NCBI GenBank assembly: GCA_004293675.1
Contig: READ01000040.1
Span: 19,892 to 83,891, forward strand
DNA: 64,000 nucleotides
Source: Betaproteobacteria bacterium
Lineage (GTDB): Bacteria > Pseudomonadota > Gammaproteobacteria > Burkholderiales > Casimicrobiaceae
Direction: 5' to 3'
Both the position numbers and the translations under genes were made by a program. Under the pieces are notes generated by a model. It was given only the letters and a program-made list of their open reading frames with translations. It made no database searches and was not told the origin of the DNA. Numbering within the stretch: position 1 is the first letter of the stretch; every line of letters begins with the position of its first letter. Positions 1 through 7,641 of this stretch are shown one piece after another.

Positions 1-560
1 TTCGCAAAGGAAACACAGCGGCCATTGCGGCCGATTCGCTCACCACGTTTGGTGACACCCGCCTTTCAGACACCTTCGACGCATCGTCGGAAAAAATGGT
101 GCATTACGGCGAAACAGTCATTGCATTGTGCGGCAGCGCCGCGCATCAGCTTGTCTACGAAAACTTGCTTTCAACAGCAAAAGATCTGAACTTCAACAGT
201 AAATCTGAAATCTTTGAAACGTTTCGAAAGCTGCACACGATCCTGAAAGATCAACACTTTTTGAATCCGAAAGAAGAAGACGAAGACGCGTACGAAAGCA
301 CTCACATCACCGCATTGATCGCCAATCCGAGCGGCATTTATGGCATCTATTCGATGCGCGAAGTGTTCGAGTTCAAGCGATTCTGGGCGGCGGGTTCGGG
401 GCGTGAATACGCTCTCGGAGCCATGAACGCGCTCTATGACAAATTCGACAACGCCGAATCCATTGCTCGCGCAGGAATCGAGGCCGGGGCGCTTTTCGAC
501 AAAAATTCGTCACTGCCAATGCACGTCGTTACGCTGCCAATTCGGCCGCGCGTGGCGTAG
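1..560 (+). CDS. Proteasome-like Ntn-hydrolase peptidase, BPH-type candidate (5' end outside window)
   Basis: The open frame runs in from the left edge (first full codon at base 3) and ends at TAG 558-560. The first visible residues, RKGNTAAIAADSLTTFGDTR, align with the N-terminal strand of HslV. By that alignment the catalytic Thr1 lies about six codons outside the window, Asp17 is the D of AADS, and the active-site Lys is the K of SSEKM. A glycine-rich GSGREYALGAM segment matches the GSGG motif of HslV and proteasome beta subunits. The mature length would be about 190 aa, slightly longer than HslV. Anbu-type N-terminal features are absent. The sequence and the apparent betaproteobacterial host favour the betaproteobacterial proteasome homologue (BPH), a self-compartmentalising threonine peptidase. 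It lies 11 bp upstream of hslO, so the two are probably one operon. BPH versus HslV-like paralogue is inference; Ntn hydrolase is firm. Confidence 0.75.
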   Translation, partial: RKGNTAAIAADSLTTFGDTRLSDTFDASSEKMVHYGETVIALCGSAAHQLVYENLLSTAKDLNFNSKSEIFETFRKLHTILKDQHFLNPKEEDEDAYESTHITALIANPSGIYGIYSMREVFEFKRFWAAGSGREYALGAMNALYDKFDNAESIARAGIEAGALFDKNSSLPMHVVTLPIRPRVA

Positions 561-571
561 CGCTGAAAGTT

Positions 572-1483
572 ATGGATCGCAGCACTGCTGGTTTTGACCA
601 ACTCACGCGCTTCTGGCTCGACACTGCGCCAGCGCGTGGGGTTGTCACGCGACTCGATGAAAGTTTGATGCGATCGCTCGCCGATCACTGCTATCCCGAG
701 CCCGTTAAATCGATGCTTCGGCAAATGACGGGTGCCTGCGTGATGCTCGCCAGTAACTTGAAGCAGCCCGCCACGATTGTGATGCAAGTGCAGGGCAGCG
801 GTGCCGTGCCGTTGATGTGCGTTGAAGCGACGCAAGCGCTGACTTTCCGCGCCTACGCCAACGTGCGTGAAGACGCGGTGATCCCCGCCGACAGCACGTT
901 GTCGGCCATGGTGGACCCTGCCAGCGCGGGCCGCTTCGTGCTCACTATCGACCCAGAAGTTGGCCAGATGTATCAAAGCATTGTCGCGATGGAAGACACC
1001 AGCGTGGCCAAGATACTTGAGGGCTATTTGATTAACTCGCAGCAAACTGACACACGCGTGTGGCTGCGCGAAGATGGCGAGGCGATTGAGGCGGCGATTC
1101 TTGAGCGCTTGCCGGATCGTCACGAGGGCGAAGATTTCAAGCGTTGGCTCGCTATGGCCGCCCTGATGGACGACACCTTCGCGCAACCGTTTATGCCGTT
1201 TCCGTTTGACGAATGGTTGCGCATGACCTTTGTCGGCGAAGACGTGCGCGTGCACCCGGCGCAGATCGTTTCGTTTGCTTGCCCGTGCTCGCTGGATCGT
1301 GTGCTCAATGCGCTCAAATTGGTGGGCATCGACGAGCTGCTCCCGATTGCCGACGAAGAGGGCGAAATAAAAACACAATGCGAATTCTGCGGTGCGCGCT
1401 ACGTAGTGAGTCGCTCGCAATTACTCTCCCTTTTCACACGAGCTGATGCTGGAGACAGCAGCAGCGCTCGAACGTTGCACTGA
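572..1483 (+). CDS. hslO: Hsp33 redox-regulated holdase chaperone
   Basis: A 303-residue protein, close to the usual Hsp33 length. Its C-terminus carries the zinc/redox switch: C237-x-C239 (ACPCS) and C270-x-x-C273 (QCEFCG), the same spacing as C232/C234/C265/C268 in E. coli. In this family oxidation forms disulfides, releases zinc and activates ATP-independent holdase activity in the cytoplasm. Two bases separate it from the following S4-domain gene, and it follows the proteasome-like peptidase by 11 bp. A holdase, a heat-shock RNA-binding protein and a peptidase in one transcript suggest a stress operon. No heat-shock promoter can be judged because the upstream end is outside the window. 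Confidence 0.95.
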   Translation: MDRSTAGFDQLTRFWLDTAPARGVVTRLDESLMRSLADHCYPEPVKSMLRQMTGACVMLASNLKQPATIVMQVQGSGAVPLMCVEATQALTFRAYANVREDAVIPADSTLSAMVDPASAGRFVLTIDPEVGQMYQSIVAMEDTSVAKILEGYLINSQQTDTRVWLREDGEAIEAAILERLPDRHEGEDFKRWLAMAALMDDTFAQPFMPFPFDEWLRMTFVGEDVRVHPAQIVSFACPCSLDRVLNALKLVGIDELLPIADEEGEIKTQCEFCGARYVVSRSQLLSLFTRADAGDSSSARTLH

Positions 1484-1485
1484 TC

Positions 1486-1914
1486 ATGTCGCAGGACGCT
1501 CTGTCAGTTCGCATTGATAAATGGCTGTGGGCGGCGCGTTTTTTTAAAACACGAAGTCTCGCGACAGACGCGATCGACGCCGGACACATTCGTCGGGCGG
1601 CGGTGGGTTCGGTCAACGGCGACCGGGTAAAGGCAGCGCTGATCGTACGACTCAACGATGCGTTTTCCGTGCAGCGAGGCGATATGGTGCAAACCATTGT
1701 CGTCACCGCACTTTCGGATCGCCGTGGTTCTGCGACCGATGCCTCGACGCTATATCGTGAAACGGACGAGAGCATCAAACGACGACTCGACCAACAAGCA
1801 CTTCGGCAAGCGAGCCAGAGCGCCACCCCCACGCTGCGTGGCAGGCCCACCAAACAAGATCGCCGAAAGCTCGCCGAGCTCTTTGCAAACACCTACTCCG
1901 ACCAACGTAGCTAA
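1486..1914 (+). CDS. hslR: Hsp15-like S4-domain RNA-binding protein
   Basis: 142 residues with an N-terminal S4 domain opening RIDKWLWAARFFKTRSLA, the family signature of Hsp15, and a basic C-terminal tail (TKQDRRKLAELF). In E. coli, Hsp15 binds stalled 50S subunits that still carry nascent chain-tRNA after heat shock. The gene begins two bases after hslO, the same pairing as the E. coli hslR-hslO locus though in reversed order. The tail is long for the family and rich in Arg, Gln and Lys. Identification rests on the S4 motif and context; assignment to the Hsp15 subgroup rather than a generic S4 protein is very likely. Confidence 0.88.
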   Translation: MSQDALSVRIDKWLWAARFFKTRSLATDAIDAGHIRRAAVGSVNGDRVKAALIVRLNDAFSVQRGDMVQTIVVTALSDRRGSATDASTLYRETDESIKRRLDQQALRQASQSATPTLRGRPTKQDRRKLAELFANTYSDQRS

Positions 1915-1934
1915 ACCACGCCCGAGACGACATC

Positions 1935-2837
1935 ATGACACTTCCATTCACCGGCGAGCGCTTCACCACAGATTGCCAAGGCGAGATGGTCTACGAGCAT
2001 TGGCATCGCTACCTCATTGCCCGTGATCAGGTGGCGGGAAAAGTCGTTCTCGACATCGGAAGCGGCGAAGGCTACGGCAGCCATTTGTTGAGCGGTGCTG
2101 CGCAATCGGTGGTCGGCGTTGATCTGTCGACTGAAGCCGTCAATCACGCGACCGGGAAATACGCATCATCGAATCTGCGCTACGTGACTGCGAGCTGCAC
2201 GCAAATCCCATTGCCCTCGCAAAGCTTCGACGTAATTGTGTCGTTTGAGATGATCGAACACATCCATGAGCAAGCCGAGTTCATCGCGGAGGTTAATCGC
2301 CTGCTCAAGCCCGATGGATTGTTTATTGTCTCGTCGCCCAATCGTCCGGAATACAGCGAAAAGACGGGCTACAACAATGAGTTTCATGTCAAGGAGCTCG
2401 ATCGCGCCGAGCTGAAGGCGCTGCTCGATCCGTACTGGCCAGCACAGAAATGGTTTGCGCAACGCGCTGCATTTCACTCGATGGTGTGGCCGCTGGATGC
2501 CGCGGTAGATTCAGGCCGGGCGCTCGCACCAGATGGCACCAGCGCCTATCCCGCTGAGGTGTACTTCATTGTTATGTGCTCGACCAGTGCTGCGTCCGTC
2601 GCAGCTTTGCCTAGCCAATTGACCCTAGTGGCTGATCGCGAAAATTCCGTCTATTCGGAATGGTCGCGAACCTATCAAGAAAACGCGTCGCTGCACCGGC
2701 AGATCGCGGAATTGACCGCTGCCAGTGCCGAGCACACGCCGCACACCTCGCCCCAATCACCCGCCGACACATCAGCTTCCGCAGCGCCGCTAGAACCTTG
2801 GCTGGTGCGTTTTGCAAGACGGCTGACCGGCGGATAG
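1935..2837 (+). CDS. Class I SAM-dependent methyltransferase, surface glycan type
   Basis: 300 residues. The start MTLPFTGERF followed by GEMVYEHWHRY is typical of methyltransferases encoded in O-antigen and exopolysaccharide loci. Motif I is LDIGSGEGYGSHLL; the acidic strand-2 residue is in VVGVDLS; motif IV is FDVIVSFEMIEH, followed by the strand of the Methyltransf_11 fold. The last 60 residues (SEWSRTYQENASLHRQIAEL and a Ser/Pro/Ala tail) look like a short coiled coil plus linker, which could dock it to a glycosyltransferase complex. It starts 20 bp after hslR and is followed by a glycosyltransferase, so it heads the glycan group. The acceptor cannot be deduced. Confidence 0.85.
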   Translation: MTLPFTGERFTTDCQGEMVYEHWHRYLIARDQVAGKVVLDIGSGEGYGSHLLSGAAQSVVGVDLSTEAVNHATGKYASSNLRYVTASCTQIPLPSQSFDVIVSFEMIEHIHEQAEFIAEVNRLLKPDGLFIVSSPNRPEYSEKTGYNNEFHVKELDRAELKALLDPYWPAQKWFAQRAAFHSMVWPLDAAVDSGRALAPDGTSAYPAEVYFIVMCSTSAASVAALPSQLTLVADRENSVYSEWSRTYQENASLHRQIAELTAASAEHTPHTSPQSPADTSASAAPLEPWLVRFARRLTGG

Positions 2838-2906
2838 GCGGCCTCGCGGCGGGCAGTGGATTGACGTTACGATCTGTGGATGCGCCAACTGCCCTAAACT
2901 CACCCC

Positions 2907-5336
2907 ATGTCTGATCCGAAGATGCAGCTCACGTCGAGCGAAACGCTTTTGGTAATTTTTGACGACGATTTGATGTCGTCTGGCGATGCTATCTCCGCGG
3001 TGTCCTCGATTACGGCGAGTTGCAGCAATCCCGTGGCTACCGTTCGGGCTGATTATGGCGATTCACGGTGGACGCTTCGAAGAGGTGACCGAGCAGTCAC
3101 AACTGACTCGTCGTTGACAGAGTTGCTGCTTGCCGCGGCGCGACTTTGCGGCGCGGACTCGATACTGTTTTCTACTCAGGCTACCCGCACCCCCGGCGCT
3201 TGGGATGCGCGTCTACTTAAAGCGCTTGCAGAGCGCAGTGATATCGGGTTGGTCTCGTCGTTGTGCGTTGACCATCCTCTCCTTGGCGCTTCGTTCGAGG
3301 CAACCAACAATAGTCTTGATACTGCGCAGACGTCGGACATTGACACCGTCGATGCGGCGGCGTTCTGCGTCTCGGGGCGCACCTACTATTCAAGCCCTGT
3401 AGCTCATCGCTTTGGCAGTGCAGCCCCCGTCAGCGCGTTGGAGTCTCTCGCGCTGTTCGAATCCATCAACGACGATCATGCTCCGTGCAGCACCGCCGAT
3501 GCTTGGATCGAATCGCTAGTTCGCGCAAATCGTTCGCGTGGCGCGCTCAATGTCGTTGTCGATCATGTTGTAGTAGATCCGCGGCAAGTGATTGCAGCGG
3601 TTTTGGGTGATCACGTCGAAGTCTCCGCCTTCCGGGACGCCAATCCGCTTGGCGCAACGCAGCGAGCTGTGTCGCAGTATCTGCGCGACGGGGTGGCGAC
3701 GCTGCCGCGCCCGGGACTCGATCCGCGTCCTGTTCAGCTTCATGTCATGCACTTTTGGGGTGGCGGACTCGATAAGTGGGTGCGCGAGTTTTGCGCCCAC
3801 GACAACGACCGCATTAATCTGTTATTCACGTCGTACCGAATCGGCGAGTCCGGCGGCCAGCGCCTAGCGCTCTATGCCGACGGCAGTGGCGCCCGACCGA
3901 TCCGCGTCTGGGACATCGTGCAGCCGATTCGCTCAACGCTGATCACAAGTCTCGAGTATCAAGCGGTTCTCGCTGAGATCATACGAGACTACTCAGTTGA
4001 CGCAATCTTAGTGTCGTCGCTCATAGGGCATTCGCTTGACGCCCTTACCAGCGAATTGCCTACGGTATTGATTGCTCACGACTACTTTCCGGTGTGTCAG
4101 GCGATCAATCCGTCCTTTCGCGGGGCGGTTTGCAAGACGTGCGACACCGCAGCACTGACTGATTGCCAGACTAACAATCCGCTCAATCGATTTTTCACGG
4201 ATCAAGGAGCCGCGGAGTGGAAGTCTCTTCGAACGGCATTCTTGGATCGACTATTGGAGCGTGCCATTCCTGTTGTCGCGCCATCACGCTCGGTGATTGA
4301 CACTTTGATTGACATCGAACCTCGAATGGCTTCTCTAACCATTCGCGTTGTGCCCCACGGACAGGCTGCCGTTCTTAAACCGCTTCTCACACCCGCGCTC
4401 GCGGCTGGAGAGCGGATGCGGTTTATCGTTCTTGGGCAGGTGCGTGAAAACAAAGGTGCCGCGTTGTTGCGATCGGCGGCTAAGGCCATAGACGAGATCG
4501 CTGACGTGCACTTTCTGGGTTGTGGCGAAGAGGGCGCAGAGCTTGCCCGATCGCTCGGTTGGGCGTTTATTGAGCGATTCGAACCCTCGGAGCTGCGGGA
4601 GCACATGTTGCGAATTGATCCACATGCGGCGCTGCTGGCGTCGGTGGTTCCCGAAACGTTTAGCTACACGCTAAGCGAATTGTTTGCCCTAGCGGTGCCG
4701 CCCGTCGCAACCAACATTGGTGCGTTTGCAGAGCGAATTGAGCACGGTCGGAACGGATTTCTGTTTGCGGCCAATAGTGATTCCCTAGTCGAGTCGCTCC
4801 GAGAGCTGACAGGGACACCGCAATCGCTTTTGATCGTTGCTGAGCATCTTCGAGCGAATCGACTCTCTAGAAGCGTTACCGAAATGGTTGGCGACTACCA
4901 CCAGATTCTCACTGTGAGATTGCGCGCGCCTGCACGCTATCGGCTGGGTACTGCTCGTCAAACGGCGTTAACCGAGCCGTATGAAAAACTCACCGCCGCG
5001 TACGCACAGATGAGCAACGCGTATGAACGCACGGCCGCCGCCTATGAGAGTACGGCAGCTGCGTACCAGAGTGTTGCTGCACAAGAGTTGACGGTCCGTA
5101 CGCTCGCTCAATCGCAGGCAGAGGCGCTTCACTCCATTTCGCAACGCTATGCCATCGAGCGATCCAGGCTCAACGAGCAGACGGCCGCAGCGCGGGCAGC
5201 GTTGGCTGCCATCGACCTGCGGCGTCATCCTTGGCGTCTTTGGGCGTATGTCAAGGCGCTCCGTGCTCAGAACGCTGCTGTCGACGCTGCGGTACGAGCC
5301 CTTCCCGCTGTGCTTTCTGACCAAACACGACAGTGA
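2907..5336 (+). CDS. Large multidomain glycosyltransferase (GT4-type C-terminal half) with coiled-coil tail
   Basis: 809 residues. The first 265 show no motif I can name, although a FDDDL segment hints at a degenerate nucleotide-sugar fold. A GT-B region starts near residue 270 (HVMHFWGGGLDKWVREF) and includes a cysteine cluster (CQAINPSFRGAVCKTCD) seen in some GT4 proteins. The C-terminal Rossmann half follows (RFIVLGQVRENKGAALLRSA, then ASVVPETFSYTLSELFA with the donor-binding E-x7-E type pattern, then GRNGFLF). Residues of about 690-730 contain short near-tandem units AYxxTAAAYxS, and the remainder is predicted coiled coil, suggesting oligomerisation or chain-length control. A cytoplasmic or peripheral membrane enzyme of surface-polysaccharide assembly is inferred; sugar and linkage are unknown. 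Confidence 0.8.
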   Translation: MSDPKMQLTSSETLLVIFDDDLMSSGDAISAVSSITASCSNPVATVRADYGDSRWTLRRGDRAVTTDSSLTELLLAAARLCGADSILFSTQATRTPGAWDARLLKALAERSDIGLVSSLCVDHPLLGASFEATNNSLDTAQTSDIDTVDAAAFCVSGRTYYSSPVAHRFGSAAPVSALESLALFESINDDHAPCSTADAWIESLVRANRSRGALNVVVDHVVVDPRQVIAAVLGDHVEVSAFRDANPLGATQRAVSQYLRDGVATLPRPGLDPRPVQLHVMHFWGGGLDKWVREFCAHDNDRINLLFTSYRIGESGGQRLALYADGSGARPIRVWDIVQPIRSTLITSLEYQAVLAEIIRDYSVDAILVSSLIGHSLDALTSELPTVLIAHDYFPVCQAINPSFRGAVCKTCDTAALTDCQTNNPLNRFFTDQGAAEWKSLRTAFLDRLLERAIPVVAPSRSVIDTLIDIEPRMASLTIRVVPHGQAAVLKPLLTPALAAGERMRFIVLGQVRENKGAALLRSAAKAIDEIADVHFLGCGEEGAELARSLGWAFIERFEPSELREHMLRIDPHAALLASVVPETFSYTLSELFALAVPPVATNIGAFAERIEHGRNGFLFAANSDSLVESLRELTGTPQSLLIVAEHLRANRLSRSVTEMVGDYHQILTVRLRAPARYRLGTARQTALTEPYEKLTAAYAQMSNAYERTAAAYESTAAAYQSVAAQELTVRTLAQSQAEALHSISQRYAIERSRLNEQTAAARAALAAIDLRRHPWRLWAYVKALRAQNAAVDAAVRALPAVLSDQTRQ

Positions 5337-5395
5337 TTTTGCCCCGCGGCGGGCTCAACGAATAAAATCAGACATCAGTCTATGGAGAGCTTTTA

Positions 5396-6217
5396 GTGAA
5401 TCCGCAATCGCATTTTTCTTGGGCAGAGTCCCTCAGCCCTAAACTCTTGAAGTCGCCTTGGTGGATTGGTCATATTCCGTTTGCTTTCGAGCTCGTCGGG
5501 CGTCTCGGTCCGAGAAGTATCGTGGAGCTTGGTACGTATAGCGGCTCTTCGTTCGCGGCGTTTTGCCAAGCGGTGCGGGCGTCTGGTGGTAACGGTCACT
5601 GTTATGGGGTGGACCTGTGGGCCGGCGATATCCACATGGGCTCCTTCGACGAAGCGCTCTACCAAGAAATTTCGAGCTATGTCACTAGCGAGTATCCCGG
5701 CATCGCGACGCTCATTCGCAAAGACTTCAACGAGGCGGCGAGCTCTTTTGCCGATGGATCGATCGATTTACTACACATTGATGGCACGCATACGTTTGAA
5801 GCTGTCGCCAATGATTTTCACACGTGGTTTCCCAAGCTCTCGGACCGCAGTGTTGTGCTCTTCCACGACACGAACGTCACTGTTGAAAACGTCGGCGAGC
5901 CCGCCAAGAAGTTTGGTGTCAAGCGCTTCTTTGATAGCGTGACGCCCAACTATCCACACATCGAATTCAAGCATTGCTACGGCTTAGGCGTGTTGTTCGT
6001 TGGCAAGGAATTGCCGGCGGCGGTTCGCGAACTGATCGATCTCTCAAAAGCTCCCGATTTCGACCCCTACTTTGCGGCCAAGGGCGCAGCTGTCTCGAAG
6101 CAATTCGCTGATATGGGCGTCGAGCTACCAAAGCACGGCGCGTATGGCGATGAACCCGTGACACCGACGCCACTTTGGCGGCGCGCTGTGAATCGCATTC
6201 GCGCCTTAATTCAGTAG
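5396..6217 (+). CDS. Class I SAM methyltransferase (Methyltransf_24-like)
   Basis: 273 residues from a GTG start preceded by GGAGAGC at suitable spacing. Motif I is SIVELGTYSGSSFAAF, and VDLWAGD is the acidic strand-2 turn. IDLLHIDGTHTFEAVANDF and VVLFHDTNV supply the Asp/His residues usual in catechol-O-methyltransferase-like and cephalosporin-hydroxylase-like glycan methyltransferases, where they bind a divalent metal. It lies between the large glycosyltransferase and the WbsX-type gene on the same strand, so a role in capping or decorating a surface glycan is likely. The substrate is not determinable. Confidence 0.85.
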   Translation: MNPQSHFSWAESLSPKLLKSPWWIGHIPFAFELVGRLGPRSIVELGTYSGSSFAAFCQAVRASGGNGHCYGVDLWAGDIHMGSFDEALYQEISSYVTSEYPGIATLIRKDFNEAASSFADGSIDLLHIDGTHTFEAVANDFHTWFPKLSDRSVVLFHDTNVTVENVGEPAKKFGVKRFFDSVTPNYPHIEFKHCYGLGVLFVGKELPAAVRELIDLSKAPDFDPYFAAKGAAVSKQFADMGVELPKHGAYGDEPVTPTPLWRRAVNRIRALIQ

Positions 6218-6282
6218 CCGTAGCCTAGGTGAGGGCGGGCTAAGCGCTCGCCCGCGCCGTCATCCACAGAATCCCCGAGCCC

Positions 6283-7452
6283 ATGAGTGCACTCCACGAC
6301 GTCAACGTCATCGCCCACTACTTTCCGCAGTTTCACGCCATTCCGGAAAACGACGAGTGGTGGGGCAAAGGTTTTACCGACTGGGTCAACGTCAGAAAAG
6401 CGAAACCCCACTATCGCGAGCACTTTCAGCCCAGAATTCCGCTTGACAATCGCTACTACGATCAATCGCAGATTGAGACGCTCACGTGGCAGATTGATCT
6501 AGCCAAAAGCCACAATATTGCCGGATTTTGCCACTACCACTATTGGTTTGATGGCAAGCAATTGCTCAATACGCCGACTGATTTGGTGATGGCAAACCGC
6601 GAGCTTGATCTTCCGTTTTGCTTGGCCTGGGCCAACGAGACTTGGTCCCGGCGCTGGGATGGCCAAGATCACCACATTTTGCAAGAGCAAACGCATATTC
6701 CTGAAAAGACGCGCTGGGCTGCGCATTTCGAATACTTGTTCAAAGCATGGTCAGACGATCGCGCGATCAAAGTCGATGGCAAACCGATTTTCTTGATTTA
6801 CCGCGCTCACCGCATCGCACAGATCAACGAAATGTTTGACTACTGGCGTGAGCTTGCGCATCAGCGCGGCCTGCCGGGGATTTACTTGGTGTCGATGAAG
6901 CAGTACGAGTTTCCGATGCCCGAAATCATTCCTTTGTTTGATGCCACCGTTCAGTTTCAGCCGTTTGAGGCGGTTTACTCGCCCGACTATCCGGGTGATA
7001 AAGGCTTGGAACAATCGCGCTGGTTGCAGCCGCTTCGCATGTTGCCCGAGCCAATCATTGAATGGCTCCGCGCCCTCAGAGGTAACCTGCTCGCGTCGCT
7101 TACTTTTTACGACTACGAGACCGTGTGGCAGCAGATTCTGAAGGTCGAGCGCGAAGCAGGAATTCCGTGTTTCCCTGGCGCATTCGTGGACTGGGACAAC
7201 ACCGCGCGCTATGGCAAACGAGCGCGAATTTTCAAGGGTGCATCCCCCGAGCGTTTCGCACACTACTTCAAACAACTGGTCAACGTCACGGCTTCGCGCC
7301 CAGCGCCGGAACAGCTCATTTTCGTCAATGCTTGGAACGAATGGGCTGAGGGCACATACCTTGAGCCCGACATAAAGTTTGGTTATCGATACCTTGAGGC
7401 GGTTCGCGACGTGATGGCCGAGCATCGTGCCACGTGCAATTCGGCGCTATAA
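6283..7452 (+). CDS. WbsX-type glycan biosynthesis protein (glycoside hydrolase family 99-like fold)
   Basis: 389 residues with WbsX family hallmarks in order: AHYFPQFHAIPENDEWWGKG near the start, FCHYHYWFDGKQLL, LPFCLAWANETWSRRWDG, KPIFLIYR, and the C-terminal FVNAWNEWAEGTYLEPD. These are the conserved segments of a GH99-like (beta/alpha)8 barrel; the Glu residues of ANETW and NEWAEG are probable catalytic carboxylates. Family members sit in O-antigen and exopolysaccharide loci, often fused to glycosyltransferases, and whether they hydrolyse or transfer is not settled. It is the last gene of the glycan group; transcription then meets a convergent small ORF. Confidence 0.88.
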   Translation: MSALHDVNVIAHYFPQFHAIPENDEWWGKGFTDWVNVRKAKPHYREHFQPRIPLDNRYYDQSQIETLTWQIDLAKSHNIAGFCHYHYWFDGKQLLNTPTDLVMANRELDLPFCLAWANETWSRRWDGQDHHILQEQTHIPEKTRWAAHFEYLFKAWSDDRAIKVDGKPIFLIYRAHRIAQINEMFDYWRELAHQRGLPGIYLVSMKQYEFPMPEIIPLFDATVQFQPFEAVYSPDYPGDKGLEQSRWLQPLRMLPEPIIEWLRALRGNLLASLTFYDYETVWQQILKVEREAGIPCFPGAFVDWDNTARYGKRARIFKGASPERFAHYFKQLVNVTASRPAPEQLIFVNAWNEWAEGTYLEPDIKFGYRYLEAVRDVMAEHRATCNSAL

Positions 7453-7472
7453 ACAACGCCGCATGGGCAAGC

Positions 7473-7616
7473 TCAACAAAACTTCGCCACCCAATTGACC
7501 AACAAGTCGATCTGCCCGTAGCTCGCACCAACCAACGCAAGCACACCGACAATGGTGACCCAGCGCAGCACCGCAAGCCAGCGGCTTCGTGATTGAGATG
7601 AGGAGGGCGCGTCCAT
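7473..7616 (-). CDS. Possible small single-pass membrane protein, 47 aa
   Basis: ATG at 7616 opens a frame of 47 codons ending TGA at 7473-7475. The product is MDAPSSSQSRSRW, then a hydrophobic stretch (LRWVTIVGVLALVGASYG), then DLLVNWVAKFC. The basic residues before the hydrophobic segment predict an N-in inner-membrane helix. It fills the gap between the convergent wbsX-like gene and the divergent acyl-CoA synthetase. No family is recognised and the upstream space is only about 35 bp, so it could be spurious; the clean helix and the Arg/Trp-rich flank are the reasons to list it. Confidence 0.4.
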   Translation of the reverse strand: MDAPSSSQSRSRWLAVLRWVTIVGVLALVGASYGQIDLLVNWVAKFC

Positions 7617-7641
7617 CGCCCGATTTTAGGGCAGGTACACT

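Noticed and set aside
1..560. Assignment of the first gene as Anbu
   Set aside because: Anbu would fit the ATP-grasp/alpha-E/transglutaminase genes 16 kb away, but the N-terminal strand and the EDEDAYEST insertion do not look like Anbu; BPH/HslV-like features are better.
434..1420. 328-codon minus-strand frame opposite hslO
   Set aside because: It mirrors the third-position bias of hslO and is rich in His and Arg; no motif.
6751..7425. 224-codon minus-strand frame opposite the WbsX-type gene
   Set aside because: Antisense shadow of a well-supported gene.
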